From an uncultured Prevotellaceae bacterium (GTDB taxonomy: Bacteria > Bacteroidota > Bacteroidia > Bacteroidales > Bacteroidaceae): 37,512 nt of DNA. The translations under genes and the position numbers were made by a program. The stretch lies in assembly GCA_902800435.1 (NCBI GenBank), contig CADCEQ010000040.1, positions 1 to 37,512 on the forward strand, given 5' to 3'. Each line of letters opens with the position of its first letter. The stretch's first letter is position 1. The notes under the pieces were generated by a model. That model saw only the letters and a list, made by a program, of their open reading frames with translations, searched no databases and was not told where the DNA came from. This document shows positions 29,401-37,447 of this stretch, one piece after another.

Positions 29401-30959
29401 CGCCTCACCACGATATTTATTCCATCGAAGACTTGGCACAACTCATCTTCGACCTCAAGAACATCAACCCGACGGCAGCCGTCAGCGTGAAGCTGGTAGC
29501 CGAGAGTGGCGTGGGTACGATTGCTGCTGGTGTAGCCAAGGCTAAGGCCGACCTCATCGTTATCAGCGGTGCCGAGGGTGGTACGGGGGCTTCGCCTGCC
29601 AGCAGTATGCGCTTTGCAGGCATCTCGCCGGAGATTGGTCTCGCCGAGACGCAACAGACGCTGGTGCGCAACGGCCTGCGGAACCAGGTGCGCCTGCAGA
29701 CCGACGGTCAACTGAAGACGGCGAAGGATGTCATCATCATGGCGATGCTCGGCGCCGATGAGTTCTCGTTTGGCACGCTTCCGCTCATCGTCTTGGGCTG
29801 CGTGATGATGCGTAAGTGCAATACCAATACCTGTCCAATGGGTGTGGCGACGCAGAACCCAGAGCTTCGCAAGCACTTCGAAGGCCGTGCCGAGTATGTG
29901 GTGAACTACTTCACATTCCTTGCCCAGCAGGTGCGCGAATACCTTGCTGAAATGGGCGTACACAGCCTGAAGGAAATCATCGGACATACCGAACTCATCG
30001 AGGTGAACACTCAGAATGCCACTGACAAGCAGAAGACCATCGACTTCGGCCGTCTGCTGCACAAGCCCGACACAGAGAAAGCACTCTTTTGGGATCGTGG
30101 TGCCTATACTAAGGTAACGGGCGTCAAGGACGAGGAAATCATCAAGTCTGCTCAAAAAGCCATTGACGAACAGGAGGAAGTGACGCTTGACTATGCCATC
30201 AAGAATACCGACCGTGCCGTGACGACGATGCTCAGCGGTGCCATCGCCAAGAAATATGGCGAGGCAGGCCTGACCGATAATACGATAAACATCAAGTTCA
30301 AGGGTTCGGCGGGCCAGTCGTTTGGAGCATTTGCCGTGCGCGGACTCAACCTCAAACTCGAAGGCGAGTGCAACGACTATTTCGGCAAGGGGCTTAGTGG
30401 CGGGCGCATCAGCATCCTGCCTCCAGCACGTCGCAGCGACGACTTCAAGGCCGAAGACAATATCATCGCCGGTAACACTGGCCTGTATGGTGCCACCTCC
30501 GGCGAACTCTACATCAACGGCAAGGTGGGCGAACGCTTCGGCGTGCGCAACTCAGGAGCCATCGCCGTCATCGAGGGTGCTGGCGACCACTGCTGCGAAT
30601 ACATGACCGGCGGACGTGTCGTGGTACTCGGCGAGACGGGGCGCAACTTCGCGGCCGGCATGTCGGGCGGACTGGCTTACGTCTACGACCCCAACCGCAC
30701 GTTCGACTACTTCTGCAATATGGATATGGTGGAAATCAACCTCGTCGAGGACAGCGTCTCGCGCAAGGAACTCCTGGAGCTTGTCCGTCAGCACTATCTG
30801 CATACAGGATCGGCACTGGCAGGGCGGATGCTCGACGACTGGTCGCGCGTGGTCGAGGACTTCGTACAAGTAGTCCCCATTGAGTACAAACGCGTGCTGC
30901 AGGAGGAACAAATGAAGAAACTGCACGAGAAAATAGCTGACATACAGCGAGACTATTAG
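26460..30959 (+). CDS. gltB: glutamate synthase large subunit
   Basis: Large subunit of GOGAT, 1499 residues, which with GltD converts glutamine and 2-oxoglutarate into two glutamates. A short propeptide precedes the class II glutaminase nucleophile Cys19 in YEHDACGVGMV. The central domain spans about 450-800. The FMN-binding synthase barrel contains GAMSFGALSIEAHEALA, NTGEGGED, PPPHHDIYSIEDL and GAEGGTGASPASS. The 3Fe-4S ligands follow the Cx5Cx4C pattern at Cys1114, Cys1120 and Cys1125 (CVMMRKCNTNTC), and the C-terminal GXGXG beta-helix domain closes the protein. An unusual insert, STPLPHREGQGGESVES at about 841-857, lies in the linker just before the FMN domain and is encoded by a GC-rich hairpin. 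The frame remains open. It is followed by gltD after 22 bp. Confidence 0.96.
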   Translation: MTKSKLDGLYQPQYEHDACGVGMVVNIHGNKSHELVDNALKVLENMEHRGAETRDKTGDGAGIMLQIPHEFILLQGIPVPEKGKYGTGLVFLPKEEKAQQEVLSVMIEEIEREGLQLMHLRTVPTCPEVLGTAAREVEPDIKQIFVTGMSDEDTPVFERILYKVRKHIENRVDNKDFYVCSLSNKNIIYKGMLTSGQLRRYFPDLSNPYLTSGLALVHSRFSTNTFPTWSLAQPFRLLAHNGEINTIRGNRGWMKARESVLSSDALGDIREISPIVQEGMSDSASLDNVFEFLMMSGMSLPQAMAILVPESFNDKNPISEDLKAFYEYHSILMEPWDGPAALLFSDGRYAGGMLDRNGLRPSRYTITKQGMMVVASEVGVMDFEPGDVVSKGRLQPGKILLIDTQEGKIYYDGEIKEQLAKAHPYREWLNENRVQLEKLKSGRKVENSVSDFQRKLVTFGFGQEDIDRTIIPMATAGQEPVAAMGNDTPLAVVSDRPQLLFNYFRQQFAQVTNPAIDPIREELVMSLTEYIGAVGTNILTPDASNCKMVRLPQPVLTNTQLDILCNIRYKGFKTKKLPILFDIEKGEEGLRQAIDYLCNEAERSVDEGVNYIILTDRDIDNEHAAIPSLLAVSAVHHYLISVGKRVQTALIVESGEIRETMHAALLLGYGASALCPYMTFAILDDLVKRGKIQEEYATAEKNYIKAVDKGLKKIMSKMGISTIRSYRGAKIFESIGLSEDLLRRYFGTEVSTIGGIGLKEIARDAIRLQIAAQEQSLLKNHGQFSWRKDGIEHAWNPETIAKLQLACRTGDYEKFKEWSKLVDEKESPIFLRDFLTFKKVSTPLPHREGQGGESVESVESIVKHFVTGAMSFGALSIEAHEALALAMNKLGTRSNTGEGGEDNARYHSEVDGVSLSSKTKQIASGRFGVTAEYLVNAEEIQIKVAQGAKPGEGGQLPGFKVNEIIAKTRNAIPGISLISPPPHHDIYSIEDLAQLIFDLKNINPTAAVSVKLVAESGVGTIAAGVAKAKADLIVISGAEGGTGASPASSMRFAGISPEIGLAETQQTLVRNGLRNQVRLQTDGQLKTAKDVIIMAMLGADEFSFGTLPLIVLGCVMMRKCNTNTCPMGVATQNPELRKHFEGRAEYVVNYFTFLAQQVREYLAEMGVHSLKEIIGHTELIEVNTQNATDKQKTIDFGRLLHKPDTEKALFWDRGAYTKVTGVKDEEIIKSAQKAIDEQEEVTLDYAIKNTDRAVTTMLSGAIAKKYGEAGLTDNTINIKFKGSAGQSFGAFAVRGLNLKLEGECNDYFGKGLSGGRISILPPARRSDDFKAEDNIIAGNTGLYGATSGELYINGKVGERFGVRNSGAIAVIEGAGDHCCEYMTGGRVVVLGETGRNFAAGMSGGLAYVYDPNRTFDYFCNMDMVEINLVEDSVSRKELLELVRQHYLHTGSALAGRMLDDWSRVVEDFVQVVPIEYKRVLQEEQMKKLHEKIADIQRDY
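28986..29006 (+). repeat. GC-rich hairpin inserted in frame in gltB
   Basis: CCCCTCCCT at 28986-28994 pairs perfectly with AGGGAGGGG at 28998-29006 across a 3-base loop, followed by a G-rich tail to about 29018. The encoded residues (TPLPHREGQGGE) are out of character for the surrounding GltB sequence. The element resembles the palindromic repeats usually found between genes in Bacteroidales and appears to have inserted in a tolerant linker. Confidence 0.7.
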
Positions 30960-30981
30960 GAAAAGGTAAAAAAGTAAAGAT

Positions 30982-32337
30982 ATGGGAAATCCGAAAGCAT
31001 TTTTAGAGATACACCGCCAGGAGGCGGGCTACCGTCCGATTCACGATAGAATCCACGACTTCGGCGAGGTGGAGCAGACACTCAACACGCACCAGCGCCG
31101 CGAGCAGGCTTCGCGCTGCATGGACTGCGGCGTGCCCTTCTGCCACTGGGCTTGTCCGTTAGGCAACAAGGCCCCCGAATGGAACGATGCGCTGTATAAG
31201 GGCGACTGGGAACTGGCCTTCCGCCTGCTCACGAGCACCAACCCCTTCCCCGAGTTCACCGGCCGCATCTGTCCGGCCCTGTGCGAGAAGGCCTGTGTGC
31301 TGAACCGCTTCAACCACGAGCCGACGACAAACCGCGAGGATGAGTGCGCCATTATCGAGGGCGCTTTTCGCGAGGGATATATCCAGCCTCGAGTGCCAGT
31401 CAGAAACGGCATGAGCGTGGCCGTCATCGGCGCCGGTCCCGCCGGCCTCGCCGCCGCCGACGCCCTCAACCAGATGGGCTACACCGTCACCGTCTTTGAG
31501 AAGAACGAGGCCGCCGGTGGTCTCCTCCGTTACGGCATTCCCAACTTCAAACTTAACAAGGCCATTATCGACCGCCGCATTAAGATGATGGAGCAGGAGG
31601 GCATCGCCTTCCGCTATGGCGAAGCTATCACGTATGCTGCGATATCATCGCAGCTCGCGCCGCAATACTCCGCCGTCGTCCTCGCCACCGGTACCCCCAC
31701 GGCCCGCGACCTGAAGGCACCAGGCCGCCAGCTGAAGGGCGTTCACTTCGCCCTCGAACTGCTGTCGCAGCAGAACCGCGTACTCGCCGGCATCGAGTTT
31801 AGCAAGGACGAGCGCATCACCGCCCGTGGCAAGGACGTACTCGTCATCGGTGGCGGCGACACTGGCTCCGACTGTATTGGTACGGCTCATCGCCAGGGGT
31901 GCAAGAGTGTCACGCAGATTGAAATAATGCCCCGTCCCGTGGAAGGCCCCGACGACCCGCAGAACCCCTGGCCCAACTGGCCGCGCACGCTCAAGACCAC
32001 CTCAAGTCACGAGGAAGGCTGCACCCGCCGCTGGAACATCAATACCCTTGAGTTCCTTGGCGAGAACGGTCGTCTCACAGGCGTCAAGGTGCAGGAGATA
32101 GATTGGAAACCTAATCCTGATGGTGGTCGTCCTATCATGGTGGAGAAAGGTGAGCCTTTCATCATCAAGGCTGAGCTTTGCCTACTGGCCATGGGCTTCC
32201 TCAAGCCCGAGCACCCCGAATACCCAGAGAACGTCTTCGTATGCGGCGATGCCCAAAACGGTGCCTCGCTCGTAGTCCGCGCTATGGCCAGCGGCATCGA
32301 GACAGCCAAGAAAGTAAACGAATATCTATCCAAATGA
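30982..32337 (+). CDS. gltD: glutamate synthase small subunit
   Basis: Flavoprotein of 451 residues that passes electrons from NADPH to GltB. The N-terminal region has the two cysteine clusters for 4Fe-4S centres ([14 protein letters not shown] near 42-55 and CPALCEKAC near 95-103). The FAD Rossmann motif is [13 protein letters not shown] near 149-161, and the NADPH motif is [11 protein letters not shown] near 289-299. The C-terminal FAD segment is [21 protein letters not shown]. The length is normal. It follows gltB after 22 bp and its stop overlaps the dapF start as ATGA. Confidence 0.97.
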   Translation: MGNPKAFLEIHRQEAGYRPIHDRIHDFGEVEQTLNTHQRREQASRCMDCGVPFCHWACPLGNKAPEWNDALYKGDWELAFRLLTSTNPFPEFTGRICPALCEKACVLNRFNHEPTTNREDECAIIEGAFREGYIQPRVPVRNGMSVAVIGAGPAGLAAADALNQMGYTVTVFEKNEAAGGLLRYGIPNFKLNKAIIDRRIKMMEQEGIAFRYGEAITYAAISSQLAPQYSAVVLATGTPTARDLKAPGRQLKGVHFALELLSQQNRVLAGIEFSKDERITARGKDVLVIGGGDTGSDCIGTAHRQGCKSVTQIEIMPRPVEGPDDPQNPWPNWPRTLKTTSSHEEGCTRRWNINTLEFLGENGRLTGVKVQEIDWKPNPDGGRPIMVEKGEPFIIKAELCLLAMGFLKPEHPEYPENVFVCGDAQNGASLVVRAMASGIETAKKVNEYLSK

Positions 32338-33137
32338 GGATTCCATTTACCAAAATGCACGGATGCGGCAATGACTACATCTACGTCAATGCCATGCAGC
32401 ATCCCATAGCCGACCCGCAGTCCTGCGCCATAGCATGGAGCGACCGCCACAAAGGCATCGGCTCCGACGGTCTTGTCCTCATCGACCGCAGTCCCGTCCC
32501 CGAGGCCGATTTCTCCATGCGAATCTTCAACGCCGACGGCTCTGAAGCCATGATGTGCGGCAATGCCAGTCGCTGCATCGGCAAGTACCTCTATGAAAAA
32601 GCTATCACAGGTAAAACGGAGATTCGCCTGCTGACGCAGTCAGGCATCAAAACGCTCATATTACACCTAACTGGCAGTAAGGTTGAATCCGTTACGGTAG
32701 ACATGGGCGAACCTATACTGGAAGATGAATCACAGTTTGTGAACAATAGGGGAATGAGCAAGGGAATCTTTGTCTCGATGGGCAACCCCCACTACATCAT
32801 CTTCACCGACGATGTCGATCAGGTGGGCGCGACGGGGCCTGTCCTTGAACGCCATCCCGCCTTCCCGCAGCGCTGCAACATCGAATTTGCCCGCATTCAG
32901 TCCGACGGCAGCATCAGAACACGTGTTTGGGAACGAGGCAGTGGCATTACGATGGCCTGCGGCACGGGTGCCTGTGCCACCGCCGTCGCTGCCTGCCTGT
33001 CAGGACGTGCGGAAAGAATAAGCGACATCGTCATGGACGGAGGCACCCTCCACATTGAGTGGCGCGAATCGAACAATCACGTATACATGACCGGCCCCGC
33101 TGAATTTGTCTTCGACGGAGAAATAGAAATGAAATAA
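32334..33137 (+). CDS. dapF: diaminopimelate epimerase
   Basis: Cofactor-independent racemase of 267 residues that converts LL- to meso-diaminopimelate for lysine and peptidoglycan synthesis. It begins [18 protein letters not shown], with the substrate motif HGxGND. The catalytic cysteines lie in MMCGNASRC and in [16 protein letters not shown] longer frame is open to 32178, but the ATG at 32334 overlaps the gltD stop and gives the standard N-terminus. Coupling to gltD and to dapL suggests that glutamate supply and DAP synthesis are co-ordinated, since DapL uses glutamate as amino donor. Confidence 0.96.
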   Translation: MRIPFTKMHGCGNDYIYVNAMQHPIADPQSCAIAWSDRHKGIGSDGLVLIDRSPVPEADFSMRIFNADGSEAMMCGNASRCIGKYLYEKAITGKTEIRLLTQSGIKTLILHLTGSKVESVTVDMGEPILEDESQFVNNRGMSKGIFVSMGNPHYIIFTDDVDQVGATGPVLERHPAFPQRCNIEFARIQSDGSIRTRVWERGSGITMACGTGACATAVAACLSGRAERISDIVMDGGTLHIEWRESNNHVYMTGPAEFVFDGEIEMK

Positions 33138-33149
33138 AGTAAAAACGAT

Positions 33150-34391
33150 ATGGCATTAGTAAACATCCACTTCCTGAACCTACAAAACAACTACCTGTTC
33201 GCCGACATCGCCAAAAAGGTCAACGCCTTCAAGGTGATGCACCCCAAGGCCGACGTCATCAGCCTCGGCATCGGCGACGTCACCCAGCCCCTCTGCCCCG
33301 CAGTCGTCGAGGCCATGCACAAGGCTGTCGACGAGATGGCCACCGCCGACGGCTTCCGAGGCTATGGTCCCGAGCAGGGCTACGACTTTCTGCGCGAGGC
33401 CATTCTGAAGAACGACTTCGTGCCGCGTGGCGTCCGCCTCAACATCGACGAGGTCTTCATCAACGACGGTGCCAAAAGCGACACCGGCAATTTCCAGGAA
33501 CTCCTCCACTGGGACAACTTTATCGGCGTCACCGACCCCATCTATCCCGTCTATATCGACTCCAACGTCATGATAGGCCGCTGCGGTACCTACCGCGACG
33601 GCCGCTGGACCAACGTGCGCTATATGCCTACGACGGCCGAGAACGGTTTCATACCCGAGTTACCCAAGGGACGCCCCGTCGACGTCATCTACCTCTGCTA
33701 CCCAAACAATCCCACGGGCACCGTCATCACCAAGCAGGAACTGCGCAAGTGGGTGAACTACGCCTTGAAGAACGATGCACTCATCCTCTTCGATGCCGCC
33801 TACCAGGCATACATACAAGACCCCGACATCCCCCACTCTATCTACGAGATTCGCGGAGCCCGCAAGTGTGCCGTTGAGTTCCGATCTTTCTCCAAGACCG
33901 CTGGCTTCACCGGCGTCCGCTGTGGCTACACCATCGTGCCCAAGGACGTCAGCGTCAGCACCTTCGAGGGCGAACGCATACCCCTTAATCAGCTCTGGCT
34001 GCGCCGCCAGTGCACTAAGTTCAACGGCACCAGCTACATATCACAACGTGCCGCCGAGGCCATCTACTCGCCCGAAGGCAAGCAGCAGGTGCAGCAGACT
34101 ATCGACTACTATATGCAGAACGCCAAGAAGATGCTCTCCGTCCTGCGCAACCTTGGTTTCGAATGCTACGGTGGCGAAAATGCCCCCTACATCTGGATGC
34201 GCACACCCGACGGCATGAGTTCCTGGCAGTTCTTCGAAGCTCTACTCTATGGTGCGAACGTTGTCTGCACACCAGGCGTCGGCTTCGGTCCCTCAGGCGA
34301 AGGCTATGTCCGCTTCACAGCCTTCGGTAGTCATGAGCGCACCGAGGAAGCGCTGCAGCGCATCGAGAAGTGGCAGCGGGGCGTACAATAG
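33150..34391 (+). CDS. dapL: LL-diaminopimelate aminotransferase
   Basis: PLP-dependent class I/II aminotransferase of 413 residues that makes LL-DAP directly from tetrahydrodipicolinate and glutamate, bypassing the acylated intermediates. It begins MALVNIHFLNLQNNYLFADI with LGIGDVTQPL, typical of DapL. YPNNPTGT binds the cofactor region and the PLP lysine lies in SFSKTAGFTG, followed by RCGYTIVP. It begins 12 bp after dapF, so the two successive steps of the DAP branch are adjacent. It ends the gltBD unit; the TfoX-domain gene converges with an 8-bp gap and no obvious terminator. Confidence 0.96.
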   Translation: MALVNIHFLNLQNNYLFADIAKKVNAFKVMHPKADVISLGIGDVTQPLCPAVVEAMHKAVDEMATADGFRGYGPEQGYDFLREAILKNDFVPRGVRLNIDEVFINDGAKSDTGNFQELLHWDNFIGVTDPIYPVYIDSNVMIGRCGTYRDGRWTNVRYMPTTAENGFIPELPKGRPVDVIYLCYPNNPTGTVITKQELRKWVNYALKNDALILFDAAYQAYIQDPDIPHSIYEIRGARKCAVEFRSFSKTAGFTGVRCGYTIVPKDVSVSTFEGERIPLNQLWLRRQCTKFNGTSYISQRAAEAIYSPEGKQQVQQTIDYYMQNAKKMLSVLRNLGFECYGGENAPYIWMRTPDGMSSWQFFEALLYGANVVCTPGVGFGPSGEGYVRFTAFGSHERTEEALQRIEKWQRGVQ

Positions 34392-34399
34392 GGGGATAT

Positions 34400-34726
34400 T
34401 TACTTTTTCCTTGATGCTTTTTGTTTCGGCATTGGGAGTTCCTTGCACGTCTCGCTGACAAGCTGCGACAGATAGTCGCGGTCGTCCACGTCGGCAATGT
34501 AGAAGTAGTCCTTGGCACCGTCGTAGGGCGGGCGCATATCAACAACCCGCAACAGTTTGCGTCCCATCTCTGTCGGCTTCAGGTAGAAACGATCATCGCA
34601 AATAAGTCCGAAGATCTTACCGTCGCAATAAATACCATAGTCGCCAAACATTTTCTTGGTGACTATCTCGCCAGCTCCGCTGCACTGGTCTGCAATGTAT
34701 TGAACAAAATCTGCGTTGCTTGCCAT
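34400..34726 (-). CDS. TfoX N-terminal domain protein
   Basis: A 108-residue protein matching the TfoX N-terminal domain: ADFVQYIADQ, then KKMFGDYGIYCDGKIFGLI, DDRFYLKPT and PYDGAKDYFYIAD. The C-terminal domain found in full TfoX/Sxy competence regulators is missing, as in many stand-alone bacterial members; the function of these is unclear. The tail is basic (PKQKASRKK). The frame is open to 34990, but the ATG at 34726 is chosen because it lies about 20 bp downstream of a -7 box and gives the family start. It sits between dapL and glnN on the opposite strand. Confidence 0.82.
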   Translation of the reverse strand: MASNADFVQYIADQCSGAGEIVTKKMFGDYGIYCDGKIFGLICDDRFYLKPTEMGRKLLRVVDMRPPYDGAKDYFYIADVDDRDYLSQLVSETCKELPMPKQKASRKK

Positions 34727-34746
34727 GTCAATTTGCTTTTTTCGCG

Positions 34747-34754
34747 CAAAGTTA
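34747..34754 (-). promoter_or_regulatory. Bacteroidetes -7 box for the TfoX-domain gene
   Basis: The minus strand reads TAACTTTG, 20 bp upstream of the ATG at 34726. The roughly 175 bp between this box and the glnN promoter show no further feature that I can support. Confidence 0.65.
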
Positions 34755-34930
34755 CAATAAATAGTCCAAATCAATTGATGATCTCCCCAAAAACTGCTCC
34801 CTTTTGACACTTTGTAACAAAGAAGCAGATTTTTGAGCCAAGAAGAAAGCAATTTGAGGTCTTTGAACGGCTCGGACTTTACAAAATGATATAATACGAA
34901 ACATTTCTCAAACAATCTGCTATCAAAGTT

Positions 34931-34961
34931 TTTGGTTTTGCTATCATTTTGCGTACCTTTG
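34931..34961 (+). promoter_or_regulatory. glnN promoter (-33 TTTG, -7 TACCTTTG)
   Basis: TTTG at 34931-34934 and TACCTTTG at 34954-34961 are separated by 19 bp, the same geometry as the gltB promoter. The leader to the ATG at 35021 is about 52 nt. Confidence 0.8.
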
Positions 34962-35020
34962 CAGCAGATTTGCAGACAAATAGTAAGCAAAATAGTATAA
35001 ACTAAATTAGAAAGACGATT

Positions 35021-37237
35021 ATGGAAGCATTAAGATTTCAGGTTGTCGGCGAGGCCTTCAAAAAGAAACCTCTCGACGTAAAAACACCCGCAGACCGTCC
35101 TGCGAAGTATTTCGGTAGCAAGGTCTTCAACCGTGAGAAGATGTACAAGTACCTGCCCAAGGACGTGTACGAAAAGATGATTGACGTGATCGAGAACGGT
35201 GCACGGCTCGACCGCGACGTGGCCGATGCCGTTGCTGCCGGCATGAAACAGTGGGCCACGGAGAATGGTGTAACGCACTACACCCACTGGTTCCAGCCGC
35301 TGACTGAAGGCACTGCCGAGAAGCACGACTCGTTTATCGAGCACGACGGCAAGGGCGGCATGGTCGAGGAGTTCACCGGTAAACTGCTCGTCCAGCAGGA
35401 GCCCGATGCCTCGTCGTTCCCCAGCGGTGGCATCCGTTCAACGTTCGAGGCCCGTGGCTACTCGGCCTGGGACCCTACGTCGCCGGTCTTCATCATCGAC
35501 GATACACTCTGCATCCCCACCGTATTTATATCGTACACGGGCGAGGCACTCGACTACAAGGCTCCGCTGCTGCGCGCACTCCATGCTGTCAACGTGGCCG
35601 CCACGGACGTGTGCCACTATTTTGACCCAACGGTCAAGAAGGTGACCTCCAACCTCGGTTGGGAGCAGGAGTACTTCCTCGTTGACGAGGGCCTCTACTC
35701 AGCCCGCCCCGACCTGCTGTTGACGGGACGTACCCTGATGGGCCACGACTCTGCCAAGAACCAGCAGATGGACGACCACTACTTCGGCTCCATCCCCGAG
35801 CGCGTCGCCGCTTTTATGCGCGAGCTGGAGATTGTCGCACTCGAACTGGGCATTCCCTGCAAGACGCGCCACAACGAGGTGGCACCCAACCAGTTTGAGC
35901 TAGCACCCATTTTCGAGGAGACCAATCTGGCCGTCGACCATAACATGCTGCTGATGTCGCTGATGAAACGCGTGGCCCGCAAGCACGGCTTCCGCGTACT
36001 GCTTCACGAAAAACCCTTTTCTGGCATTAACGGATCGGGCAAGCACAACAACTGGTCGCTGAGCACAGACAACGGCGTACTGCTCCACGCCCCCGGCAAG
36101 ACGGCAGAGCAGAACCTTCGCTTCGCCACCTTCATCGTCGAGACGCTGATGGGCGTCTGGCGCCACAACGGGCTGCTGAAGGCCTCTATCATGAGCGCCA
36201 CAAACGCCCACCGCCTGGGTGCCAACGAGGCACCGCCAGCCATTATCTCGTCGTTCCTCGGCAAGCAGGTCAGCGAGTTGCTCGACCACATCGAGAAGGC
36301 CGACGTGGCCGACATCCTCACTATAGCTGGCAAGCAGGGAATGAAGATGGATATCCCCGAGATTCCCGAACTCTTCATCGACAATACCGACCGCAACCGT
36401 ACGTCGCCTTTCGCCTTCACAGGCAACCGCTTCGAGTTCCGTGCCGTCGGCTCAGAGGCCAACTGCGCCTCGGCCATGATTGCGCTGAACAGCGCCGTCG
36501 CCGAAGCCCTTGCAGACTTCAAGAAGCGTGTGGACGCTCGCGTTCCCGAACTGGAGAAGAAACTCGATGGCACAGGCCACAGCGCCACGTTCCACGCCAT
36601 CATCGAAGTGCTGCGCGAGGACATCAAGACCTGCAAGCCCATCCGCTTCGACGGCAACGGCTACAGCGACGAATGGGTTATTGAAGCTGAGAAGCGCGGC
36701 CTCGACGTAGAGAAGTCGTGTCCGAAAATCTTTGAGCGCTACCTCGACGATTCCAGCGTCAAGATGTTCGAGAGCCTTGGCGTGATGACCAAAAAGGAAC
36801 TGGAGGCCCGCAACGAGGTGAAGTGGGAGACTTACACGAAGAAGATTCAGATAGAGGCCCGCGTATTGGGCGACCTTTCGATGAACCACATCATTCCCGT
36901 CGCTACCCGCTACCAGACGCAGCTGCTTCAGAACATCAGCAACATGGCTGTCGTCTTCCCCATCGACACCGCTGACAAGCTCTCAGCCCGCAACAAGAAA
37001 ATCATCCAGGAGATTGCCGAGCGTACCAGCACTATAGAGAAAGGTGTCGAAGAACTGATTGAGGCTCGTAAGAAGGCAAACAAGATTGAAGATGAACACC
37101 AGAAGGCCATTGCCTACCACGACTCCGTGGAGCCGAAGCTCGATGACATCCGCTACGAGATTGACAAACTGGAACTGATTGTTGACGACAGCCTCTGGCC
37201 ACTGCCGAAGTATCGCGAACTGTTGTTCATTCGGTAA
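35021..37237 (+). CDS. glnN: glutamine synthetase type III
   Basis: Makes glutamine from glutamate, ammonium and ATP. At 738 residues it has the length of GSIII, far longer than GSI (about 470). The N-terminal part contains VFNREKMYKYLPKDVYE and THWFQPLTEGTAEKHDSF, the signature of the GSIII family. Active-site segments follow in GWEQEYFLVDEG, RHNEVAPNQFELAPIFEE, GSGKHNNWSLST and GANEAPPAIISSFLG. The C-terminal region is helical and charged, as usual. It is monocistronic with its own promoter and completes the GS/GOGAT cycle together with gltBD upstream. Confidence 0.97.
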   Translation: MEALRFQVVGEAFKKKPLDVKTPADRPAKYFGSKVFNREKMYKYLPKDVYEKMIDVIENGARLDRDVADAVAAGMKQWATENGVTHYTHWFQPLTEGTAEKHDSFIEHDGKGGMVEEFTGKLLVQQEPDASSFPSGGIRSTFEARGYSAWDPTSPVFIIDDTLCIPTVFISYTGEALDYKAPLLRALHAVNVAATDVCHYFDPTVKKVTSNLGWEQEYFLVDEGLYSARPDLLLTGRTLMGHDSAKNQQMDDHYFGSIPERVAAFMRELEIVALELGIPCKTRHNEVAPNQFELAPIFEETNLAVDHNMLLMSLMKRVARKHGFRVLLHEKPFSGINGSGKHNNWSLSTDNGVLLHAPGKTAEQNLRFATFIVETLMGVWRHNGLLKASIMSATNAHRLGANEAPPAIISSFLGKQVSELLDHIEKADVADILTIAGKQGMKMDIPEIPELFIDNTDRNRTSPFAFTGNRFEFRAVGSEANCASAMIALNSAVAEALADFKKRVDARVPELEKKLDGTGHSATFHAIIEVLREDIKTCKPIRFDGNGYSDEWVIEAEKRGLDVEKSCPKIFERYLDDSSVKMFESLGVMTKKELEARNEVKWETYTKKIQIEARVLGDLSMNHIIPVATRYQTQLLQNISNMAVVFPIDTADKLSARNKKIIQEIAERTSTIEKGVEELIEARKKANKIEDEHQKAIAYHDSVEPKLDDIRYEIDKLELIVDDSLWPLPKYRELLFIR

Positions 37238-37299
37238 GAAACTGATATTCAGGTTAGGTCAGTCATAGTCCGGTAATGCGTTTCAGGCGCGTACAGCTG

Positions 37300-37331
37300 A
37301 ACGGTCGTTTGCGTAAAGGCGAACGACCGTT
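37300..37331 (+). repeat. inverted repeat downstream of glnN
   Basis: AACGGTCGTT at 37300-37309 and AACGACCGTT at 37322-37331 are perfect reverse complements. Further T-G, G-C and C-G pairs extend the stem to about 13 bp around a 6-base loop. The octamer CGTTTGCG occurs next to each arm. There is no T run behind it, so it looks more like an RNA 3'-end stabiliser or a protein site than an intrinsic terminator. Confidence 0.65.
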
Positions 37332-37380
37332 TGCGCATTGGAGAACAATAAGCAGGCGCTGTTGACAATCAGGCATAGAA

Positions 37381-37405
37381 AAAGGGAACCTGATTGATTC
37401 CCTTT
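37381..37405 (-). terminator. hairpin terminator, best read on the minus strand
   Basis: AAAGGGAA at 37381-37388 pairs with TTCCCTTT at 37398-37405. On the minus strand the hairpin is followed by a short T run (CCCTTTTTCT), so it would terminate transcripts coming from the tRNA-like sequence on its right. It may also act for glnN from the left. An overlapping alternative pairing exists: CAATCAGG (37366-37373) with CCTGATTG (37389-37396). Confidence 0.6.
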
Positions 37406-37414
37406 AAGTGTTTT

Positions 37415-37447
37415 TGGCGGAGAGAGAGGATTGTGAACCGCTCTCCT
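37415..37447 (-). other. degenerate tRNA-Ser 3' end, possible attachment site
   Basis: On the minus strand the segment GGTTCACAATCC followed by TCTCTCTCCGCCA resembles the T-arm, acceptor strand and CCA end of a bacterial tRNA-Ser whose acceptor begins GGAGAGA. The T-loop carries one extra base and no cloverleaf can be built from the sequence to its right, so this is not an intact tRNA within the window. Together with the terminator beside it, it looks like the 3' end of a tRNA gene used as an attachment site by an integrating element. The rest of the element would lie beyond the window. Confidence 0.45.

Noticed and set aside
32178..32333. N-terminal extension of dapF by 52 codons
   Set aside because: It is Arg/Pro-rich out-of-frame gltD sequence; the ATG overlapping the gltD stop fits DapF exactly.
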